Below are positions 1-8,188 of a DNA stretch of 64,000 nt, piece by piece. The notes below the pieces were generated by a model, which saw only the letters and a program-made list of their open reading frames with translations, did not search any database and had not been told where the DNA came from. Location: NCBI RefSeq assembly GCF_030285665.1, contig NZ_CP127295.1, positions 5,828,001 through 5,892,000 of the forward strand, given 5' to 3'. Position 1 is the first letter of the stretch; every line of letters starts with the position of its first letter. Source of the stretch: Amycolatopsis mongoliensis. GTDB lineage: Bacteria; Actinomycetota; Actinomycetes; Mycobacteriales; Pseudonocardiaceae. The translations under genes and the position numbers were made by a program.

Positions 1-150
1 GACGGATTCGCTTGTTGCGATCAGATGACGGCGCACGCGCTGGCCCACGGCGGCTACCTGCGTCCCGCCGTCGAAGCCGCCACCGGCCGCGTCCCGGCCG
101 AGCTGACCGAGGCCGGCCGCGCCGCGCTGGAGATCACCCTCGCCGCCTGA
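1..150 (+). CDS. 3' end of an unrecognised protein (partial)
   Basis: The reading frame is open from the first base and ends at TGA 148-150, giving the last 49 residues. The visible part begins DGFACCDQMTAHALAHGGYL and ends with a short alanine/leucine-rich helix. The vicinal Cys-Cys is notable, but I do not recognise the family. Codon positions show the strong third-position G/C bias expected of a real gene here. The 86 bp to the next start holds no clear hairpin. Confidence 0.55.
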   Translation, partial: DGFACCDQMTAHALAHGGYLRPAVEAATGRVPAELTEAGRAALEITLAA

Positions 151-236
151 GCACCTGCACGTGCGTCACGCAGGGTCGCAGGGTCGAACATGTGTTCGGT
201 CTCCCGTGGGCGATCGCGACCTGGCAGGCTTGAGCC

Positions 237-2018
237 ATGGCGGAACCCCCACCACCGGTGGACGACGAGGCGACTGTCTTCCTTCCCAGCGAATTGCGCG
301 GCGCCCACTGGCCGACCCGCGACCCCGACGTCTCCCGGCGGCCGTACGACGAGTTCGCCACCCAGATCGTCGCGCGGCTACCCGCCTCGCCCGTCACCGC
401 CGGCCGCGGTGAAGGCGCCGGCTCGTCGCTGGCCCGCTCGAGCGGCCGGATGGCCGTCGCCTCGACCGTCAGCCGGATCACCGGGTTCGTCGCGAAGCTG
501 CTGCTGGCCGCCGTGGTCGGCACCCGGGTCGTCAACGACTCCTTCACCGTCGCGAACACCCTGCCCAACATCGTCTTCGAACTGCTCTTCGGCGGCGTGC
601 TCGCCAGCGTCGTCGTGCCGCTGCTGGTCCGCTCCCAGGACGACCCGGACGGCGGCCGCGCCTACACGCAGCGGCTGATCACCATGGCGCTGGTCCTGCT
701 CACCGTCGGCACGGCCGTCGCGGTGGCGATCGCGCCCCTGTTCACCACGCTCTACGTCGACAAATCGTCTCCGACGGCCAATCCGGGGCTCACGACCGCC
801 CTCGCGTACCTGCTGCTGCCGCAGATCCTGTTCTACGGCCTGTTCGCGCTGCTCTCGGCGATCCTCAACGCGCAGAACGTCTTCGGCCCGCCCGCTTGGG
901 CGCCGGTGCTGAACAACGTCGTCGTCACCGGCACGCTCGTCGTGTTCGCGGTGGTGCCGGGGGAGCTGACGCTCGACCCGGTCCGGATGAGCGATCCGAA
1001 GCTGCTCGTGCTCGGCCTCGGCACCACGCTCGGCATCGTCGTGCAGGCCGTGGTGCTGGTCCCGGCGCTGCTGCGCACCGGGTTCCGGTTCCGCTGGCGC
1101 TGGGGCTTCGACCCGCGGATCAAGGAGTTCGGCGGGCTGGCCGCGTGGATCCTCGGCTACGTCGTCGTCAGCCACGTCGGGTTCGTCGTCACCACCCGGG
1201 TGCTGACGCACGGGACCAGCGGCGGCGTCACGGCCTACAGCTACGCGTCCCTGCTCTTCCAGCTCCCGTACGGCATCCTCGGCGTCTCGCTGCTCACCGC
1301 GCTGATGCCGCGGATGAGCCGCGCCGCCGCGGACGGCAACACCGTCGCGCTCGTCGGCGACCTCTCGCTCGCCTCCCGCATCTCGACGGTGCTGTTCGTG
1401 CCGATCTCCGCCGTGCTGGCGGTGGTCGGCACCCCGGTCGGCATCGCGATCTTCACGTGGGGCCGCGGCACCCTCGACGACGCCGAGCGGCTCGGCCAGA
1501 CCCTCGCCGTCTCCGCCGTCGGGCTGCTGCCCTTCGCGCTGGTCATGTTGCAGCTGCGGGTGTTCTACGCGATGAAGGACGCGCGCACGCCCACCCTGAT
1601 CATGCTCGTGATGACCGCGGTCAAGATCCCGCTGCTGCTGCTCTGCCGCGGCCTGCTCGACGGCGAACACGTCGTCCACGGCGTGATGCTCGTGAACGGC
1701 GCCGGGTTCGTCGTCGGCGCCGTCCTCGGCCAGGTCTGGCTCTGGGTCCGGCTCGGGCACCTGCGCAGCAAGCGATCGCTGCGGGTCGGGCTGATCACCC
1801 TTTCCGTGAGCGCGCTCGGCGTCGGGGCCGCGGTGCTCGCCGGCTACGCCGTGCCCGGCTCCCTCGGCGCGATCCCTGCCGCGTGGGTGAAACTCCCGGT
1901 CCAGACCTTGCTCGGGATGGCCGTCCCGTTCGGCCTGCTGGCCCTGCTCAGGCTCCCGGAGTTCACGCCGGTGACCCGGCGCGCGGGCGCCCTCCTGCGG
2001 CGGTTCGCGCCTCGTTGA
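237..2018 (+). CDS. murJ: MurJ/MviN-type lipid II flippase
   Basis: 593-residue polytopic membrane protein of the MurJ (MviN) family, which moves lipid II across the cytoplasmic membrane for peptidoglycan synthesis. A hydrophilic N-terminal tail of about 75 residues precedes the family start (SLARSSGRMAVASTVSRITG). About 14 hydrophobic segments follow, with typical stretches such as VVNDSFTVANTLPNIVFELL and the basic loop between helices. It has no C-terminal pseudokinase domain, unlike the large mycobacterial MurJ, so it may be a paralogue rather than the main flippase. The ATG at 237 has only a weak ribosome site (GAG), and the extra tail makes an internal start possible. It is monocistronic in appearance. 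Confidence 0.85.
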   Translation: MAEPPPPVDDEATVFLPSELRGAHWPTRDPDVSRRPYDEFATQIVARLPASPVTAGRGEGAGSSLARSSGRMAVASTVSRITGFVAKLLLAAVVGTRVVNDSFTVANTLPNIVFELLFGGVLASVVVPLLVRSQDDPDGGRAYTQRLITMALVLLTVGTAVAVAIAPLFTTLYVDKSSPTANPGLTTALAYLLLPQILFYGLFALLSAILNAQNVFGPPAWAPVLNNVVVTGTLVVFAVVPGELTLDPVRMSDPKLLVLGLGTTLGIVVQAVVLVPALLRTGFRFRWRWGFDPRIKEFGGLAAWILGYVVVSHVGFVVTTRVLTHGTSGGVTAYSYASLLFQLPYGILGVSLLTALMPRMSRAAADGNTVALVGDLSLASRISTVLFVPISAVLAVVGTPVGIAIFTWGRGTLDDAERLGQTLAVSAVGLLPFALVMLQLRVFYAMKDARTPTLIMLVMTAVKIPLLLLCRGLLDGEHVVHGVMLVNGAGFVVGAVLGQVWLWVRLGHLRSKRSLRVGLITLSVSALGVGAAVLAGYAVPGSLGAIPAAWVKLPVQTLLGMAVPFGLLALLRLPEFTPVTRRAGALLRRFAPR

Positions 2019-2145
2019 CGACTACGGCCGGGAACGCGATCCGGATGTCTCGAAACGGTAACGAGACCGCTGCGATCAGCGCGTTTACTTTTCCAGCGCG
2101 GCTTTCTAGGATCCACCCGGATCAGCGATGGGGTGGAGGTCGTGC

Positions 2146-2625
2146 ATGACGCGCAGGGCGCGCAGGCGGCGGGATCGGGTCACGGTCGACGAACTGCTGC
2201 GGGAGGCCGGGTCGCGGCCGCGGAAACCCGGTTCGCGTTCGGCCGAGACGGCCGCCCGGCGTGATCCCGACGCCGAACCGCACGGCGCGGCGGGCCGGAT
2301 CGCGCTGGCGTCGGCGGTGATCGTGGTGCTCGGCGGCCTCGTGCTCGCGCTGGCGACCCGGCCCGAGCCCGTCCCGGGGTCCACGCAGTTCCCGCAGCTG
2401 CAGCCGGCCACCGCCGTCCCGACGTCGACGGCGCTCGCCGTGCCGACGCGGACGACCACGCCGTCGCCGGTGGTCATGCACGCGCGCCAGACGCCGACCC
2501 CCACGCCGACGGTGACGGTCGACCTGCCGCCGTCACCGACGACGACGATCACCCTCCCGACGTTCACGCCGGACTACCGCTGCTACCCCTACGGCTGCCG
2601 TCGCGACGGCACGCCGGTGCGCTGA
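2146..2625 (+). CDS. Single-pass membrane protein with Thr/Pro-rich exterior
   Basis: 159 residues. The ATG at 2146 is chosen because GGAGG at 2135-2139 sits six bases upstream; an in-frame ATG at 2128 lies before that site. There is an arginine-rich cytoplasmic N-terminus (about residues 1-48), one transmembrane helix (IALASAVIVVLGGLVLALAT), then a long Thr/Pro-rich extracellular stalk, and a tail with two cysteines near the C-terminus (YRCYPYGC) that could form a disulphide. I recognise no family. The 3' end overlaps the convergent NCS1 transporter by 37 bases, so the two transcripts are antisense at their ends. Confidence 0.6.
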   Translation: MTRRARRRRDRVTVDELLREAGSRPRKPGSRSAETAARRDPDAEPHGAAGRIALASAVIVVLGGLVLALATRPEPVPGSTQFPQLQPATAVPTSTALAVPTRTTTPSPVVMHARQTPTPTPTVTVDLPPSPTTTITLPTFTPDYRCYPYGCRRDGTPVR

Positions 2626-3962
2626 CGCCGCAGCAGCAGGTAGCTGCCCGCGGCCAGCACGAACCCGGCGGCGAACGTCAGGTCGCCGGTGCCGGGGACC
2701 GCCTTCGGGATCGGCGCGGTGTAGAGCGCCTGGTTCGCGAACAGCCCGACGGAAACGACCAGCCCGACGAGGAAGGCCGTGAACCCGGCGACGTTGCGGT
2801 GGCTCCGGTCGGCGAGCAGCTCGCCGAACTCCGTGCCGCGGCGCAGGTGGTGGTCAGCCAGCAGCACGCCGAGCCACGGGCCGATCCAGTAGGCGATGAC
2901 CAGCAGGAAGTTCTCGTACGCGTGCCCGGCGTCGGCGAGCCCGAGCCAGGCCAGCACGAACCCGACCGCGCCGAACGCGAGCGCGACGACGGCGCGGCGC
3001 CAGGCCAGCGGCAGCCGGACCCCGAGCGCGAGGAAGGCGAGCGCGCCGGAGTAGACGTTGAGGACGTTCGCGGCGACGGCGCCGAGCGTGATCGCCAGCA
3101 GTGTCGCGGCGGCGAGGACGCCGGGCAGGTGCCCGGTGAACGCCGTCGTGGGGTTGTCGTCGGCCGGGCCGGCGATGGTCGTCGAGGCGGCACCGACGAG
3201 CATCAGGACGGTGGTCGAGAGGAACAGGCCACCGCCGGCGTAGAGGCCGATCGCGCGTCGTGACGCGGTCTTCGGCAGGTAGCGCGTGTAGTCGGCGGCG
3301 TAGGGGTTCCAGCCCGCGGTGTAGCCGAACGCGGTCCCGACGGCCAGGAGGAACCCGCCGACGCTGCCGGAGTTGGTGGTGGCGCCGGACTTCCCGAAGA
3401 CGACGACGCTCGCGATGGCGAACACGACCGCGAGGACGGCGAAGACGTACTTTTCGTAGGCCTGGACGAGGTTGTGCCCGAAGAAGGCGATGACGATCTG
3501 CAGTGCGACGACGAGCACGAGGCAGGCGACGGTGGGGAGCCCGGTGAGACTCGCGAGCGCGAAGGCCCCGCTGACGCTGTTGACGGCGAACCAGCCGACG
3601 CCGGCCATCACCGACATGAGCGCGGCGGGCACCAGGTTCCCGCGGTAGCCGAACGCGGCCCGCCCGAGCACCATCTGCGGCACGCCGTAGCGCGGACCGC
3701 GGGCGCTCAGCACGCCGTGCGCGACGGCCCCGAGCCCGTTGCCGACGACGGCCGCGAGCGCGGCTTGGGTGAAGGAGAGCCCGAAGGCGGTGACGGCGAG
3801 GACGCCGACGAAGACGGTGGCGAACTCGAGGTTCGGGGAGGCCCAGGTCCAGGCCAGCTGCCGCGGCGTGCCGTGACGGTCGGCGTCGGCGACGGGTTCG
3901 ACCCCGCCGGGTTCGACGGCGACGACCTTGTCGCCGTAAGCGGCCTCTTCGGTCCTCGTCAT
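2589..3962 (-). CDS. NCS1-family nucleobase (cytosine/purine) permease
   Basis: 457-residue membrane protein of the nucleobase:cation symporter-1 family, which imports cytosine, purines, allantoin or related compounds with H+ or Na+. About 12 hydrophobic segments follow a polar N-terminus. The early helix begins PNLEFATVFVGVLAV, and the GYTAGWNPYAADYTRYLP region matches the conserved substrate-site segment of the family. The ATG at 3962 (MTRTEEAAYG) fits the family length; the open frame extends upstream but those residues are low-complexity. A cytosine-deaminase-type enzyme lies 4 kb away, so a role in pyrimidine salvage is possible but not shown. Confidence 0.85.
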   Translation of the reverse strand: MTRTEEAAYGDKVVAVEPGGVEPVADADRHGTPRQLAWTWASPNLEFATVFVGVLAVTAFGLSFTQAALAAVVGNGLGAVAHGVLSARGPRYGVPQMVLGRAAFGYRGNLVPAALMSVMAGVGWFAVNSVSGAFALASLTGLPTVACLVLVVALQIVIAFFGHNLVQAYEKYVFAVLAVVFAIASVVVFGKSGATTNSGSVGGFLLAVGTAFGYTAGWNPYAADYTRYLPKTASRRAIGLYAGGGLFLSTTVLMLVGAASTTIAGPADDNPTTAFTGHLPGVLAAATLLAITLGAVAANVLNVYSGALAFLALGVRLPLAWRRAVVALAFGAVGFVLAWLGLADAGHAYENFLLVIAYWIGPWLGVLLADHHLRRGTEFGELLADRSHRNVAGFTAFLVGLVVSVGLFANQALYTAPIPKAVPGTGDLTFAAGFVLAAGSYLLLRRQRTGVPSRRQP

Positions 3963-4020
3963 GCGAAGACGGTAAGCGACGAAGATTGCGTCGGTGTGAC
4001 GGATTCGCGGGGGTCCCGAC

Positions 4021-4073
4021 GACGTGAATGACTCATTCCTGTCGTCAGATGACGTGATTGAGTCATTCACGTC
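4021..4073. repeat. 18-base inverted repeat upstream of the permease
   Basis: Arms GACGTGAATGACTCATTC (4021-4038) and GATTGAGTCATTCACGTC (4056-4073) pair at 17 of 18 positions across a 17-base spacer. Each arm also contains its own near-palindrome, GAATGAnTCATTC, so the element is a palindrome of palindromes. It lies 59 bases upstream of the permease ATG, between divergently oriented gene ends. It could be an operator or one copy of a dispersed intergenic repeat; the sequence alone does not decide. Confidence 0.7.
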
Positions 4074-4117
4074 ATCCCGTTCACCGGCACGGTTTCCGCT
4101 CACCGGAACCCCGCGAA

Positions 4118-4153
4118 GGCCCCCTCACCGACCCCGATGCCGGTGAGGGGGCC
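4118..4153 (-). terminator. Hairpin terminator downstream of the chitinase gene
   Basis: Perfect 13-base stem GGCCCCCTCACCG (4118-4130) with CGGTGAGGGGGCC (4141-4153) and a 10-base loop, starting 27 bases after the chitinase stop. There is no U-tract, as is usual in high-GC actinomycetes. Confidence 0.75.
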
Positions 4154-4180
4154 TCCGACAGCCCCACTACGGGTCTCGCG

Positions 4181-5140
4181 TCAGCCGGTGTACCCGGCGA
4201 CGATCTTCGTGAACGCGTACTTGTCCTGCGTGATGCCGCTGCACTCGCCGCCGCCGCTGCAGTCGCGGTTGGTGGCCCAGAACGTGAAGCGGGCCAGGTG
4301 GTGGCTCGTCGCATAGCTGCGGATGGAGGTGAAGTTCGCCACCGTGACCGTCTCGCCCGCGTTGTCGGTCTTGCCGTTCATCGAGGAGAGGCCGCTGTGC
4401 CGGTAGGCGGTGTCGTCGCTCCAGCCGAACGTGGTCTTGAGCTGGTTCTTCAGCCCGTCGACCGCGGACTTCGTCAGGGCGGCCATGTCCCCGCCGCTGG
4501 AGAAGTCGAACGGCATGACCGACCAGACGTCGACCGGGGCGCCGATCGCCTTGGCCTGGTTGATCAGGCGCTTGCCCCACGAATCGGGGCCGGTCGTGGT
4601 GGTGCCGATGGTGATGACGACCTTCAGGTTCGGGTTCTTCTGCTTGGTCAGCTTGACCGCGTTGAGGATGCGGTCCTGCACCGTGTTGTTCTGGAACTCG
4701 TCGGTGTTCTCGATGTCGAGGTCGATCGCCTTGAGGCCGTAGGCGTCGATCACCTTCTGGTAGGCACCCGCGAGCGCCGAGGCCGACGTGCACTTCGAGC
4801 CCAGCTTCGTGCCGGACCAGCCGCCGAAGGAGGGGATCACGTCCCCGCCCGCGTTGCGGATGTTCTGGATCATCGTCTTGTCCGAGCCGGTCAGCGAACG
4901 GCTGCCGTCCCACTTCGGGTTGCAGGTCCCGTCGGACAGGACGAACGCGAGGGTAAACGCTTTCACACCGGTGGCGGACATCGCCGCGGTCGGGCTGGTC
5001 TGCCCGCCCCACTGGTACAGGTACGGCGAAGCGAGCACCGGGTCGACCGCGGCCATGGCCTGCGGGGCGAGGCCGACCGCCGTCGCCATCGCGGCTCCGG
5101 CCGCGACCGCGAGGGTGACCAGACGGCGCACTGATTTCAT
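4181..5140 (-). CDS. Secreted GH18 chitinase
   Basis: 319 residues. A signal peptide of about 30 residues (basic MKSVRRL, hydrophobic core, AMA cleavage motif) is followed by a single GH18 TIM-barrel domain. The strand-3 motif appears as IPSFGGW and the catalytic motif as AIDLDIE, with the acid Glu present. The first Asp of the classic DxxDxDxE is replaced, which resembles the PF-ChiA-like GH18 subgroup. There is no carbohydrate-binding module. The ATG at 5140 has GGAGG six bases upstream. A DasR-type operator upstream fits control by N-acetylglucosamine metabolism; nagA lies 40 kb away in the same window. Confidence 0.9.
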   Translation of the reverse strand: MKSVRRLVTLAVAAGAAMATAVGLAPQAMAAVDPVLASPYLYQWGGQTSPTAAMSATGVKAFTLAFVLSDGTCNPKWDGSRSLTGSDKTMIQNIRNAGGDVIPSFGGWSGTKLGSKCTSASALAGAYQKVIDAYGLKAIDLDIENTDEFQNNTVQDRILNAVKLTKQKNPNLKVVITIGTTTTGPDSWGKRLINQAKAIGAPVDVWSVMPFDFSSGGDMAALTKSAVDGLKNQLKTTFGWSDDTAYRHSGLSSMNGKTDNAGETVTVANFTSIRSYATSHHLARFTFWATNRDCSGGGECSGITQDKYAFTKIVAGYTG

Positions 5141-5207
5141 GGGGGTCCTCCAAACGTGCAGGGTGGAGCACCTCCGGTTTGAGGCGGCGGGATCAACCCT
5201 GGAGGAG

Positions 5208-5229
5208 CACTGTGTGCCACCACACAGTG
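5208..5229. promoter_or_regulatory. Inverted repeat in chitinase promoter
   Basis: Perfect 9-base arms CACTGTGTG (5208-5216) and CACACAGTG (5221-5229) with a four-base spacer. Its right arm overlaps the DasR-type site by two bases (5228-5229), so two regulators could compete here. The regulator that reads it is unknown. Confidence 0.5.
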
Positions 5230-5239
5230 GACTAGACCA
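5228..5239 (-). promoter_or_regulatory. DasR-type (dre) operator of the chitinase gene
   Basis: TGGACTAGACCA differs by one base from the palindromic core TGGTCTAGACCA of known actinomycete dre sites, which are bound by the GntR repressor DasR and released by glucosamine-6-phosphate. It sits about 88 bases upstream of the chitinase ATG, a usual place for dre elements in chitinase promoters. dasR itself is not in the window. Confidence 0.75.
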
Positions 5240-5369
5240 ATGTTGCGTGTCAACCCTTCTTCGGTCGGAAATATGACTCACGGTGTGCGCATGGTTCCCG
5301 AGCGTCGGCGGTGTGAGATTCCCCTGAAGGCGGAGTGACAGCGCCCGCCATTCCGGCTACTTTGCCGAA

Positions 5370-6635
5370 ATGGTGGGGGATTCCACGGTCGCCGCCGGCG
5401 GGGAACGCCGCCCGGGCCGGTTCCTGCCCGCCGTCGTCCCGCTGCGCTGGGCGCTGTGGCGGCTGCCGCGCCGCGGCCAGGTCGTCTACCTCGTCGCGGT
5501 CGACGCCCTCGCCGTCGCCGCGGCCGTGCTCGCCGCTCTCCGGTTCCCGCCGCTCGCCACCATGGCGGCACCGTTCGCGCTGCTCCTGGGCGGGATGCTG
5601 GTGTCGGCCGAGCTCGCCCGCGCGGTGGAGCGCCACCGCGAGGAAACCCTCCTCGGCCCCGGCGTCGACACCCCGTGGATCTTCGCCGGCGTCCTGGTGC
5701 TCCGGCCGGGCCTCGCCGTCGCCCTGGTCGTGCTGTCCGCGCTGCACCAGTGGTTCCGGGTCCGCAGAAGACCCGTGTACCGCCAGGTGTTCGGCGCCGC
5801 CGCGACGGCGCTGGCCGGCCTCGTCGCCGGCGCGTTCCTCACCGCGACGGGCGCCGGGCCGCTCGGCGAGGTCCTCGACGCCCGCACCGTCCTCCTGCTG
5901 ACCGTCGCCGGTGTGGTGTTCCTGGCGGTGAACGCCGCGCTCGTGACCGCCGCCGACGGCCCCCGCCACCCCCGCGAAGCCCTTCCGGGACACGCTTTCG
6001 ACGCCGCGATGACCGCGTCCGCTCTGCCGCTCGCCTGGGCCGTCGCGGCCGCGCCGCTGCTGGTCCCGCTGCTGGCCGGCGCCACCGTCGTGCTGCACCG
6101 TGGCGGGCTGGGCCGCGGCCGACGCGACCACGTCACCCTCGATCCCGGCACCGGCGTGCTGACGGCCGCGTCGTGGCGCGGCGCCGCCGAAGCCGAGCTG
6201 GACCGGCTCGGCCGCCACGGCCCCGGCCAGGCCGTGCTGCTGCTCGACCTCGACCACTTCCGCCAGCTCAACGACCGCTACGGCGCCCGCATCGGCGACG
6301 CGGTCCTGCGCGCGGTCGCCGACACCCTGCGCGACGAGGTCCGGGCCGCCGATCTCGTGGGCCGCTCCGGCGGCGAGGAGTTCGCGGTGCTGCTGCCCGG
6401 CACGGGCCGCTTCGACGCCATGGCGATCGCCGAGCGGATCCGCCTGCGGATCGCGTCGACGCTGGTGGCGTTGAAGGCCTCCGGCGACGGGCCGCAGTTC
6501 GTCGGCGTGACGGTGTCGATCGGCGTCGCGGGCTGCGCCGACGGGCTGCTCTCGGACGCCCTGCTGGCCGCGGAAGCGGCGGTGCTGCAGGCGAAGGCCG
6601 CGGGCCGCAACCGCACGATCTGCGCGGAACCCTAG
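5370..6635 (+). CDS. Membrane-anchored GGDEF diguanylate cyclase
   Basis: 421 residues. About seven or eight hydrophobic segments (residues 35-255) form an uncharacterised membrane sensor, followed by a GGDEF domain (about 265-420) that makes cyclic di-GMP from two GTP. The active site reads GRSGGEEFAVLLPG (the GGEEF form). LLLDLDHFRQLND carries the metal-binding Asp and substrate Asn, so the domain looks catalytically intact. No clear RxxD inhibitory site is seen. No EAL domain is present. The 3' end overlaps the convergent oxygenase gene by four bases. Confidence 0.88.
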   Translation: MVGDSTVAAGGERRPGRFLPAVVPLRWALWRLPRRGQVVYLVAVDALAVAAAVLAALRFPPLATMAAPFALLLGGMLVSAELARAVERHREETLLGPGVDTPWIFAGVLVLRPGLAVALVVLSALHQWFRVRRRPVYRQVFGAAATALAGLVAGAFLTATGAGPLGEVLDARTVLLLTVAGVVFLAVNAALVTAADGPRHPREALPGHAFDAAMTASALPLAWAVAAAPLLVPLLAGATVVLHRGGLGRGRRDHVTLDPGTGVLTAASWRGAAEAELDRLGRHGPGQAVLLLDLDHFRQLNDRYGARIGDAVLRAVADTLRDEVRAADLVGRSGGEEFAVLLPGTGRFDAMAIAERIRLRIASTLVALKASGDGPQFVGVTVSIGVAGCADGLLSDALLAAEAAVLQAKAAGRNRTICAEP

Positions 6636-7594
6636 GTCATCGTGATGGCGTTGAGCTTCTCCCGCAGGTAGTCGGCCGCGATCACTTCCGGGTAGGTCGT
6701 CTTGCCCAGCGGGGGTGCCAGCGACGTGATCCGCGCGTCGTGGTCGGTCTCGTAGAAGAAGATCAGCGACACCAGGTCCTCCTCGGGCGCCGACGCCGCC
6801 GGCGGCAGGACGCGGTGGCGCGTCGACCGCCAGCGGTCGCCCGTCCAGCGGGCCATCAGGTCACCGATGTTCACGGTGAACGCGTCGGGGTGGAACGGCG
6901 CGTCCTCCCACTCGCCGCCGGCGGTGTAGACCTGGAGCCCGCCGACGCCGGCCTGGCGGTCGAGCACGGTCACCGTGCCGAAGTCGGTGTGCGGCCCGAT
7001 CCGGAACTGCTCCGGCTCCGGCGCGCCGACGTGGGTCATCGGCGGGTACCAGTTGATGTTGAACGTGTACGTCGGGTGCGCGGTGTGGCGGGTGAAGTGG
7101 CTCTCGGCCAGGCCGAGCGCCGCGGCGAAGATCTCCAGCAGGTGGTCCGACAGCGCCCGCATCCGGCGCATGTACTCCGTGGCCGTCTCGGCGAGCCCCG
7201 GCACCTCGTCCGGCCACACGTTGGGCTGGAACCAGAACCCGTCGATCTCGGCGACGCCCACGCCGAAGTCCGCGCCCGCGGAGTACGACTCCTTGAGGTC
7301 CGGCGGCGTCTCGGTTCCCTCGGCGTAGCCGTTGGCCTCGACGCCGGGCGGCAGCCAGCCGCGGCCGCCGACGGTGACGGCGTAGCGCTGCTTGACGTCC
7401 TCGGGCAGCGCGAAGAACTCCCGCGCCAGCTCACGCGTGCGGCGGCGCAGGTCGTCCGGGACGCCGTGCCCGGTGACCAGCAGGAACCCGGACTCGCACA
7501 GCGCGCTGTCGATCCGGGCGGCCACTTCGGCGCGGCCCTCGGACGTGCCCGCGAACCACGGTGAGAGGTCCACGAGCGGAACGGTTGACGGCAT
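6632..7594 (-). CDS. Isopenicillin N synthase-family 2OG-Fe(II) oxygenase
   Basis: 320 residues. An N-terminal DIOX_N-like region (PLVDLSPWF, GFLLVTGHGVP) precedes a 2OG-FeII_Oxy domain. The iron ligands are visible as GPHTDFGT (His and Asp) and as the distal His in RSTRHRV. A Ser in the following VSLIFFY strand could join 2-oxoglutarate binding. The family hydroxylates or oxidatively cyclises many small molecules, so the substrate is not set by sequence. The ATG at 7594 has GAGGAG upstream. It is downstream of, and 24 bases from, a cytosine-deaminase-type gene, so the two are probably co-transcribed. Fungal thymine 7-hydroxylase belongs to the same superfamily, which makes a pyrimidine substrate worth testing. 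Confidence 0.82.
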   Translation of the reverse strand: MPSTVPLVDLSPWFAGTSEGRAEVAARIDSALCESGFLLVTGHGVPDDLRRRTRELAREFFALPEDVKQRYAVTVGGRGWLPPGVEANGYAEGTETPPDLKESYSAGADFGVGVAEIDGFWFQPNVWPDEVPGLAETATEYMRRMRALSDHLLEIFAAALGLAESHFTRHTAHPTYTFNINWYPPMTHVGAPEPEQFRIGPHTDFGTVTVLDRQAGVGGLQVYTAGGEWEDAPFHPDAFTVNIGDLMARWTGDRWRSTRHRVLPPAASAPEEDLVSLIFFYETDHDARITSLAPPLGKTTYPEVIAADYLREKLNAITMT

Positions 7595-7618
7595 ACCGGC
7601 TCCTCGTAACGCACTGTC

Positions 7619-8077
7619 CTATTCGGACTTTTCGACCCCGATGTCCTCGTACCACAGGTCCGGGCGCGCGGCGATGAACTCCGTCATCAGCGCGGTGCAG
7701 GCGGGGTCGTCGAGCAGGGTGATCTCCACGCCGAGCCCGGCCAGCCAGTCGTGCCCGCCGTGGAACGTCGTGGCCTCGCCGATGACGACCCGCCCGATCC
7801 CGAACTGACGGACGAGCCCGGAGCAGTACCAGCACGGCGAGAGCGTCGTGACCATGATCGTGTCGCGGTAGTGCGGGCGGCGCCCGGCGTTGCGGAACGC
7901 CGAGGTCTCGGCGTGCATCGAGGGGTCGTCGTCCTGCACGCGCCGGTTGTGCCCGCGGCCCAGCAGGGTGCCCGCGGTGTCGAACAGCGCGGCCCCGATC
8001 GGCACGCCGCCCTCGGCCTTGCCCAGCTCGGCTTCTTCACGGGCGACGGCGAGCAGGGCGCCAGGGTCGATCGGCAT
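7619..8077 (-). CDS. Cytidine/cytosine deaminase-family nucleobase deaminase
   Basis: 152 residues, the usual length of free-base deaminases of the yeast cytosine deaminase/guanine deaminase group. Zinc ligands and the proton-shuttle Glu appear as MHAETSA and SPCWYCSG. VPIGAALFD is the conserved substrate-side strand. The C-terminal segment FIAARPDLWYEDIG is as in cytosine deaminase-like proteins. It is the first gene of a two-gene minus-strand operon with the 2OG oxygenase. The upstream intergenic region is shared with a divergent WYL regulator that carries a palindromic operator, so this operon is a likely target. Confidence 0.85.
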   Translation of the reverse strand: MPIDPGALLAVAREEAELGKAEGGVPIGAALFDTAGTLLGRGHNRRVQDDDPSMHAETSAFRNAGRRPHYRDTIMVTTLSPCWYCSGLVRQFGIGRVVIGEATTFHGGHDWLAGLGVEITLLDDPACTALMTEFIAARPDLWYEDIGVEKSE

Positions 8078-8144
8078 GCGTCACTCTTTCCGCCCGACGC
8101 CGTCCGTGGCAAGTGTTTGACCATCCGACTGCACCATCCGGCAG

Positions 8145-8169
8145 ATCGCGGACCGAAGCTGTCCGCGAT
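8145..8169. promoter_or_regulatory. WYL-regulator operator, copy 1
   Basis: Perfect inverted repeat ATCGCGGAC (8145-8153), seven-base spacer, GTCCGCGAT (8161-8169), between the divergent deaminase and WYL genes. The core GCGGAC-N7-GTCCGC is repeated exactly upstream of the second WYL regulator at about the same distance from its ATG. This strongly suggests an autoregulated operator. Confidence 0.7.
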
Positions 8170-8188
8170 GTCTGACACACTGCGTTCC

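Noticed and set aside
378..1760. Long minus-strand open frame (460 codons) opposite murJ
   Set aside because: It reads as Arg/Asp/Glu/His-rich low-complexity sequence, the usual shadow of a GC-rich gene on the other strand; murJ is a clear family member.
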